A stretch of 6,427 nucleotides of DNA from NCBI GenBank assembly GCA_018648945.1, contig JABGQJ010000448.1, positions 1 to 6,427 on the forward strand, read 5' to 3'. The translations under genes were made by a program, and so were the position numbers. Position 1 is the first letter of the stretch; each line of letters opens with the position of its first letter. This DNA is from Victivallales bacterium (GTDB lineage Bacteria > Verrucomicrobiota > Lentisphaeria > Oligosphaerales > Lenti-02). Shown piece by piece: positions 1 to 4,267 of the stretch. Below the pieces are notes generated by a model. That model saw only the letters and a list, made by a program, of their open reading frames with translations. It was not told the DNA's origin and did not search any database.

Positions 1-59
1 CCAGGCGTCTTCTGGCGAGTGATCAGAGGCAACACGTTGGTGTCCACCAGGACCGGCAT
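1..59 (-). CDS. PIN-domain toxin (VapC/FitB-like), N-terminal 19 codons only
   Basis: Only the first 19 codons are visible, reading MPVLVDTNVLPLITRQKTP; the gene continues past the left edge. A hydrophobic strand followed by D-T-N-V-L is the usual opening of PIN-domain ribonucleases, and the Asp (residue 6) is the first of their acidic metal-binding residues. In the family the protein is an Mg-dependent RNase that is neutralised by the antitoxin encoded just upstream. The ATG lies 6 bases after the antitoxin stop, and a GGGGAG ribosome-binding site (69-74, minus strand) sits inside the end of the antitoxin gene, 9 bases before the ATG. This is the normal translationally coupled order, antitoxin then toxin. 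Family assignment is firm from motif plus context; subfamily and RNA target cannot be judged from 19 residues. Confidence 0.85.
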   Translation of the reverse strand, partial: MPVLVDTNVLPLITRQKTP

Positions 60-65
60 TCGGAG

Positions 66-317
66 CTACTCCCCGCGCGTAATCAGCATCGTCTCGTCAG
101 TGCTCAAGCGCCCCTTCCATATGCCGCGCAGGTGATCGAACTTCCCCGCCACATGCGGTTCCGCAGATGCGCCGCTAGCTGGCGCTTTGGCTGCCACTGC
201 CCGTGCCAGGATCTCACGCGCCTCCGCCGCCATGGAGCGTCCATGCGTCGCCGCCTGGACCCGGAGCTTCTGCTTCACGGACTCGTCGAGATTCCGGATA
301 GTCAAGGTGGTAGTCAT
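66..317 (-). CDS. VapB/FitA-like ribbon-helix-helix antitoxin
   Basis: An 83-residue protein. Residues 1-10 (TTTLTIRNLD) form the N-terminal DNA-binding strand of a ribbon-helix-helix fold. Two helices follow, with the GRSMAAEAREILARAV stretch (about residues 27-42) typical of FitA/VapB proteins. After an Ala/Pro-rich linker (about 44-55) comes the toxin-binding tail, with the W-K-G-R-L-S-T-D-E block (residues 67-75) and a terminal T-R-G-E, a pattern I recognise from VapB antitoxins paired with PIN toxins. In the family it blocks the toxin's active site and, as a dimer or toxin complex, represses its own operon. The PIN toxin start follows 6 bases after its stop. There is no Shine-Dalgarno sequence before the ATG; see the promoter entry. 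I see no frameshift, so it looks functional. Confidence 0.92.
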   Translation of the reverse strand: MTTTLTIRNLDESVKQKLRVQAATHGRSMAAEAREILARAVAAKAPASGASAEPHVAGKFDHLRGIWKGRLSTDETMLITRGE

Positions 318-323
318 GCTGCG

Positions 324-342
324 ACTATAGCATTGCTAGCAA
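324..342 (-). promoter_or_regulatory. Putative promoter -10 box and palindromic operator of the toxin-antitoxin operon
   Basis: Read on the minus strand, a TATAGT hexamer (324-329) lies 6 bases before the antitoxin ATG, which would put transcription start at or very near the A of the ATG, so the mRNA may be leaderless. Just upstream is a perfect 10-base palindrome, TTGCTAGCAA (333-342). The pentamer TGCTA occurs in the palindrome and again 9 bases further on, overlapping the -10 box. Ribbon-helix-helix antitoxins usually bind such short palindromes or tandem half-sites to shut off their own promoter. No good -35 hexamer is seen at normal spacing. The motif is seen; its function is inferred. 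Confidence 0.5.
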
Positions 343-467
343 CGCCCGCACTGCTGGCGCGCGGGTTCAGCCCTAGAAGGCGCTTCCTAGCTTGGGCGCG
401 CCCGCGTAGCGCCTGCAGAGAGCGCCCCAACGCACGCCCTCGTCAAAGGTGACTACCTGTTGGCTCC
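343..467. other. Non-coding stretch upstream of the toxin-antitoxin operon
   Basis: I see no convincing gene, RNA or repeat here. On the plus strand a short open frame (391-467) reads in part T-H-A-L-V-K-G-D-Y-L-L-A-P, which could be a further, out-of-frame piece of the remnant that begins at about 468, but it is too short and too plain in composition to claim. Confidence 0.4.
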
Positions 468-748
468 GTGGCTCTGGTGGATCTGGAGACCCCCTATCCC
501 AAGCGCGGCTTCGCCAAGCTCCGCGACTCCGGCGACCTCGTCGTCGAACGCTACCGCCACAAGGACTACCTCATCTGTCTGGAACCCGACGAAGCTGGTC
601 GCCACTGGGAATGGAACTGCAAGACTGAACCCAGCCCGGCAACTGCGTTCCGGTAACAGAGGACAAGACTCGGGTGGGCATTGCCTGGCGCGGCACGGAA
701 AGCCTGGCCCCGCTCGCTGGCAGGCCGGTCAGGCTGCGCTTCATCTTG
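468..748 (+). pseudogene. Frameshifted C-terminal remnant of an unidentified larger protein
   Basis: Two protein-like segments sit end to end in different frames. The first (468-656) carries K-R-G-F-A-K-L-R-D-S-G-D-L-V-V-E-R-Y-R-H, then H-K-D-Y-L-I-C-L-E-P-D-E-A-G-R-H-W-E-W, and ends at TAA. The second (629-748), in the frame shifted by one base, carries C-V-P-V-T-E-D-K-T-R-V, then W-R-G-T-E-S-L-A-P-L-A-G-R-P-V-R-L-R-F. The pattern W-x-G then L-x-G-[KR]-P-V-R-L-R-F is, from memory, a common ending of large secreted glycoside-hydrolase-like and BNR-type proteins, where a few more residues (A-x-L-Y-x-F) close a beta-strand; those are missing here. A single-base loss (or gain of two) between about 629 and 654 would join the two frames. 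There is no start codon with a ribosome-binding site and no upstream body, so this is a broken tail and not a gene. Both the frameshift and the identity are inferred from residue patterns. Confidence 0.6.
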
Positions 749-756
749 CCACGTTC

Positions 757-2892
757 TCAGTGTCTTCCCGCAGAGGACTGGACGATGGTCACGCCCCTCA
801 GTCGCCGGATCGCTGGCGTGCCTGCCACGTACACCTTGCCGCCCGAAAACGCGATTCGGCTGCCCTGACTGACCCGGCCAAGCACGTCGACTCGGGCGGT
901 CACTGGGTCAATAGTGACCAGGACGCTGCCGCGCATGTATGTCCACACCTTGCCGTCCGGGCCGAGTCGGAAGTCGAAGCACTCTTTCTGGTTGCTCCCA
1001 ATACGGACGGGCAAGCCAAACGGCAGCGGCTTGCGCCACGCAATGTGGCCGGCATCCGCATCATAGCCGTAGAGAATGCTCGCGTTCTTGTCCTCTGGAT
1101 CCACGGTCCAGCCGATCACGCGCCCGCCGCCGACACCAACGACCGGGCCGGCGCCGTTCGCGCCCGGTACGGGGTCAATGTGACCGGTAATCTTGCCCTT
1201 CACCGGGTCGAACAGGAACAGACGCCCGTGCTCCGGCGTGGGTTTGCCGAGCAGCGGATCGCGCACGCTGCGGGTACTGACCACGACCGTGCGCTTTTTG
1301 TGGATGGTCGTCAGGTGCGTGATCTGGTAGTTGCTGAACGGCTTCCACACACCCGCTGTTTTGCCTGTCGCCGGATCATACCAGGCCAGGCCGCCGGCGG
1401 CGCCGTCGCGGACCCACTTGCCGCCGAAGACGACCTTGCCGTCGCTGCCCGTGACTGCGGCGTACATCTTGTGGGTGCCAGCCAGTTCCTTCCGACCAAG
1501 GATCGCCACCTGTCGCGGGTTGCTGCGCGCGTCGTCTTCCGCGAGCCTACGCCCGCCCGGCAGTGGCGTATTGGCCGTCCACGGCTGGTCCGGCTTCCAC
1601 ACGAACAGAGGCGAGCTCGGGTAGCCACTCATGTAGATCTTGCCGCCGGAAAAGGCAGTCGAGTAGTGACTCAAGTGCAGTGGACCCGGGTGCTGGGACG
1701 TGCCGGTCGTCGGGTCGTAAATGAAGTGGCCCAGGTACGAGCCACCCGTGCCGAAGAGGCGGCCGTCCGGCAGCTCGCGCAACCGGTATAGCGCTTGCGG
1801 GAACACAGGGACCTCATACTTGAAAACCTGCCAGCCCTGCTCTTCGAGGGTCGCGTCCTCGGGGAGCTTGGCCGCCGCCTCTTTGGCCTGTTGCGTGCGC
1901 ACCCAACACTGGGCCTTGCCGTCCGGCCCCGCTTCGGCCCGGGCCAGCGACACATCCGGTCGTGGCGGCATCGGCACTTGCACCACACCGCCGTCCGCCG
2001 GCTCCGGCCATGGCGGCTTCTCCTGCGGTCCGGTCCTCGGAATCGCTCGGCCCTGGTATAGCCAATACTCGGTGCGCGCGCCGTCGCTGCCTGTCACCTT
2101 CGAGGCGACCGCAGTGCAACCGTAACGTTGTCGCTTCACGCGGATCATGCCGCCCGGGGGTACTGTCTCCAGAAGCACCTCGGATTTGCCTGTTTCGCGG
2201 TCGTAGGCGACCAAGTACCAGGGGATCTTGCCGCTGGCGATGTAGATGTACCGGTCGTCAACGCCGCCGTAGTAGCCCCAGCTCCCGTTCGGCTTGTGGC
2301 TGGGGCCCATGGGCCCGTAGGGCGTCACCGCGCCCGTCTTCCAGTTGACCTGGCACGCGGTGACGGATTTGTCCGCGTGCGCGCCCATGGCGTAGAGCAG
2401 GCCGTCCCAGCCGAGGACGAGCGGATGCGTTTCGCCGCGCATGTCGTCGGGCATGTCGAACGCGTTCAGGTGCAGTTTGTTCGTCGCGGGATCGTAGACG
2501 CATATCTCCACCTTTTGGTGCGGCTTGCCGAGGATGGAGATGTAGAGCTTGCCGTCAGGCGCCACCACGCTCTTCGGGATATGCATGTTGTGGTACCGGG
2601 GCGTCTCGATCGAGGTGACCTCGCCCGTGCTCATGTCGCAGATCCGGAAGCTGTGCGGCCCGCCGTATCGTGGCGAGTAGTGCACGATGACGTCCCACGT
2701 CTTGCCGTCCGGATTCGGACAGCGCAGGACCGCGTCGCGCCGGGTCGCGCGGATGGGTTCGTACAGATTCTCGGTCGCGATCGCCTTGGCCGCCTGAATC
2801 TGCTCTGCCAAGTCCGGCTGTGCTGCGACCTGCCACTCCGCTCCCGCCAGCGTCGAGAGTAAACCGAATGCACTGACTAGAAAAGCTCTCAT
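757..2892 (-). CDS. Secreted beta-propeller protein (PQQ/YVTN/SMP-30-like repeats), function unknown
   Basis: A 711-residue protein with an export signal. The ATG at 2892 is preferred to an in-frame start at 3048 because it has an AAAGGA ribosome-binding site 6 bases upstream and is followed at once by a signal peptide (MRAFLVSAFGLLSTLAGA, probable cut after A-G-A at residue 18 or V-A-A at 24). There is no CxxCH haem motif and no later membrane segment. The body is built from propeller-blade motifs: PDGK/PDGR at 61, 112, 323, 375 and 645 with SDGK at 483, and Y/F/I-D-P turns at 133, 392, 505, 561 and 661 (variants YDRETG at 230, YDADAG at 610). A Pro-rich, charged segment (about 285-355) separates two propeller lobes. 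Such proteins can be substrate-binding, lactonase-like or lyase-like; no diagnostic active site is seen, so no reaction is claimed. It is divergent from the BNR gene, and its stop lies 8 bases from the edge of the remnant at 468-748. Confidence 0.85.
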   Translation of the reverse strand: MRAFLVSAFGLLSTLAGAEWQVAAQPDLAEQIQAAKAIATENLYEPIRATRRDAVLRCPNPDGKTWDVIVHYSPRYGGPHSFRICDMSTGEVTSIETPRYHNMHIPKSVVAPDGKLYISILGKPHQKVEICVYDPATNKLHLNAFDMPDDMRGETHPLVLGWDGLLYAMGAHADKSVTACQVNWKTGAVTPYGPMGPSHKPNGSWGYYGGVDDRYIYIASGKIPWYLVAYDRETGKSEVLLETVPPGGMIRVKRQRYGCTAVASKVTGSDGARTEYWLYQGRAIPRTGPQEKPPWPEPADGGVVQVPMPPRPDVSLARAEAGPDGKAQCWVRTQQAKEAAAKLPEDATLEEQGWQVFKYEVPVFPQALYRLRELPDGRLFGTGGSYLGHFIYDPTTGTSQHPGPLHLSHYSTAFSGGKIYMSGYPSSPLFVWKPDQPWTANTPLPGGRRLAEDDARSNPRQVAILGRKELAGTHKMYAAVTGSDGKVVFGGKWVRDGAAGGLAWYDPATGKTAGVWKPFSNYQITHLTTIHKKRTVVVSTRSVRDPLLGKPTPEHGRLFLFDPVKGKITGHIDPVPGANGAGPVVGVGGGRVIGWTVDPEDKNASILYGYDADAGHIAWRKPLPFGLPVRIGSNQKECFDFRLGPDGKVWTYMRGSVLVTIDPVTARVDVLGRVSQGSRIAFSGGKVYVAGTPAIRRLRGVTIVQSSAGRH

Positions 2893-2898
2893 CGGTCG

Positions 2899-2904
2899 TC
2901 CTTT
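2899..2904 (-). promoter_or_regulatory. Ribosome-binding site deciding the propeller start
   Basis: AAAGGA on the minus strand, 6 bases before the ATG at 2892. It supports this start over the longer in-frame reading from 3048, whose first 52 residues look like translated intergenic DNA. Confidence 0.75.
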
Positions 2905-3025
2905 GCTTGACGGCATCCGGCTTGGTCCTAAGGTCATGGCACGTCGCCAGCCCGAAGGCAAGAGTAGCTGAGCAGGGGGGCAAGCGCAAGAGGCGGCATG
3001 GTCCTGGCCGCCTCCCCGCAGTGGC

Positions 3026-3073
3026 AGAATCAAACTCATCCTGGCCATGGCCGATGACTTGGGCTACGGTGAC
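3026..3073 (+). pseudogene. Vestige of a sulfatase N-terminus
   Basis: The plus-strand frame reads RIKLILAMADDLGYGD. This closely matches the start of the type I sulfatase domain, usually of the form P-N-I-[IVL]-L-I-x-A-D-D-L-G-Y-G-D, where the two Asp residues help bind calcium at the active site. After the last Asp the reading becomes PRRANITPQREN, unlike the L-G-C-Y-G that sulfatases usually carry, and no C-x-P-S-R formylglycine motif exists in the window. Upstream there is no signal peptide or ribosome-binding site in this frame. The motif happens to be in frame with the BNR gene, giving a longer open frame from an ATG at 3047. I read it as a leftover of a deleted sulfatase gene, not as part of the BNR protein. 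The match is seen; the deletion is inferred. Confidence 0.6.
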
Positions 3074-3101
3074 CCCCGTCGGGCCAACATCACCCCCCAG
3101 C

Positions 3102-3106
3102 GGGAG
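3102..3106 (+). promoter_or_regulatory. Ribosome-binding site supporting a GTG start of the BNR gene
   Basis: GGGAG, 9 bases before the GTG at 3116. The alternative ATG at 3047 has no purine-rich site upstream, and its extra 23 residues carry the sulfatase-like vestige. Confidence 0.65.
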
Positions 3107-3115
3107 AACATCACA

Positions 3116-4231
3116 GTGACAGAGCAAACAGGCACCACCCACCAACCGTCCCCAGGCTACTCGATTCCGCTCATTGATCTGGACGCACAGACCGAGCGGC
3201 AAGTGATCGTCGACCGCGAAGAGGGCCAGTACCTAGGGCACGTCACCACCGTGCTGCTCGAAGATGGCAAGACCATGCTCGCGGTCTACCCAAAGGGGCA
3301 CGGGCGGGGTGCGATCGTGATGAAGCGCAGCACGGACGCGGGTCTGACCTGGTCAGAGCGGCTGCCAACGCCGCCCAGTTGGGAGACCAGCAAGGAAGTG
3401 CCGGTCATGCGGCGGGTGATCGACGCGTCCGGCAAGAAACGGCTCATCATGTTCTCCGGGCTCTACCCCTGCCGCATGGCTGTGTCCGAGGACGACGGAG
3501 CGATCTGGAGCGAACTCGAGCCCCTCGGGGACTGGGGCGGCATCGTCTGCATGGGCGATGTCATCGCGCTGAAGACGCCCGGGCATTACATGGCCATGTT
3601 CCACGATGACGCCCGGTTCTTCCGCGAAGGCGGTGAGAGGACCGAGACCATGACGTTTCTCGTCACCTTCTCCGAGGATGGCGGGCTGACCTGGAGCGAT
3701 CCGGACACGCTGTTCCAGCGCGACGACGTGCACCTTTGCGAACCGGGAATGGTCCGCAGCCCGGACGGCAACGAAATCGCCGTCATCATGCGTGAGAACA
3801 AACGAGTGCGGAATTCGCACGTCATGTTCAGCCGCGACGAGGGCAAGACCTGGACGGAACCGCGTGAGCTCCCCGGCGCGTTGACTGGTGACCGGCACAC
3901 GCTCAAGTACGCTCGGGACGGGCGTCTCGTCGCGACGTTCCGCGACACGACGCTCGAATCCCCGACCCAGGGCGACTGGGTCGCGTGGGTCGGGACCTAC
4001 GCCGACATCGCGAACGGGCGTGAGGGCCAGTACCGGATCCGGCTCAAGGACAACAAACACGGCTGGGACTGTTGCTACCCCGGCTTCGAAATCCTGCCGG
4101 ACGGGACGTTCATCGCAACTACCTACGGACACTGGGTCGAGGGCGAGCAGCCCTACATCCTCAGCGTCCGGTTCACGCTCCAGCAAATCGACGAACTGGC
4201 GGTGGGCACAGGGGGCGAGCCAGCCCGTTAG
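3116..4231 (+). CDS. BNR/Asp-box repeat protein (sialidase-fold, possible exo-glycosidase)
   Basis: A 371-residue protein from the GTG start, with a six-bladed sialidase-type propeller predicted from four Asp-boxes (S-x-D-x-G-x-x-W): STDAGLTW (72-79), SEDDGAIW (124-131), SEDGGLTW (186-193) and SRDEGKTW (239-246). The family-like core runs from about residue 20 (D-L-D-A-Q-T-E-R-Q-V-I-V) to about 355 and is complete; its ending Y-G-H-W-x-E-G-E-x-P-Y-I-x-S-V-R-F is one I recognise from the sialidase-family proteins common in polysaccharide-degrading bacteria. No signal peptide or membrane segment is present, so it is probably cytoplasmic. That suits a late step on small oligosaccharides. Proteins like this are often labelled exo-alpha-sialidase, but I cannot place the Arg triad and Tyr/Glu nucleophile of true sialidases, so the sugar bond is unknown. 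It is divergent from the propeller gene and convergent with the lyase gene. An ATG at 3047 would add 23 residues; I reject it for lack of a ribosome-binding site. Confidence 0.88.
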   Translation: MTEQTGTTHQPSPGYSIPLIDLDAQTERQVIVDREEGQYLGHVTTVLLEDGKTMLAVYPKGHGRGAIVMKRSTDAGLTWSERLPTPPSWETSKEVPVMRRVIDASGKKRLIMFSGLYPCRMAVSEDDGAIWSELEPLGDWGGIVCMGDVIALKTPGHYMAMFHDDARFFREGGERTETMTFLVTFSEDGGLTWSDPDTLFQRDDVHLCEPGMVRSPDGNEIAVIMRENKRVRNSHVMFSRDEGKTWTEPRELPGALTGDRHTLKYARDGRLVATFRDTTLESPTQGDWVAWVGTYADIANGREGQYRIRLKDNKHGWDCCYPGFEILPDGTFIATTYGHWVEGEQPYILSVRFTLQQIDELAVGTGGEPAR

Positions 4232-4267
4232 TTGGCTCTGGTCCTCTCCGTCAGTTCGCCACGGAAG

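Larger units (their letters stand above)
2893..3115. other. Divergent intergenic region between the propeller and BNR genes
   Basis: About 220 bases that must hold the promoters for both flanking genes. I find no strong sigma-70 hexamer pair on either strand and no long inverted repeat. Apart from the sulfatase vestige and the two ribosome-binding sites, nothing is recognisable. The plus strand has a G-run at 2975-2980 and a C-rich tract at 3091-3098. Confidence 0.5.

Noticed and set aside
460..1791. A 443-codon open frame on the plus strand opposite the propeller gene
   Set aside because: It begins at a TTG within the remnant and runs antisense through the propeller, whose signal peptide, ribosome-binding site and blade repeats are clear. 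Its translation is low-complexity Ala/Arg/Val-rich, as expected from the complement of a high-GC gene.
951..2710. Recurring DNA string cttgccgtc at about 951, 1435, 1914, 2551 and 2701, considered as a dispersed repeat or binding site
   Set aside because: Each copy is the complement of codons for the [PS]-D-G-K blade motif, so the repetition is explained by the protein.
2128..2862. A 244-codon plus-strand open frame opposite the start of the propeller gene
   Set aside because: Composition typical of an antisense high-GC frame, no ribosome-binding site, and it covers the well-supported propeller N-terminal half.
2893..3048. A 52-codon N-terminal extension of the propeller gene
   Set aside because: The extension has no ribosome-binding site and would bury the signal peptide; a good site lies just before the ATG at 2892.
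3353..4186. A 277-codon minus-strand open frame opposite the BNR gene
   Set aside because: The four Asp-boxes on the plus strand show which strand codes; the antisense reading is rich in D, V, R and P without any domain pattern.
4217..4238. Inverted repeat GAGCCA / TGGCTC with a 10-base loop spanning the BNR stop codon, considered as a shared terminator
   Set aside because: Only 6 base pairs, a large loop and no T-run on either side; such a match is expected by chance in this composition.
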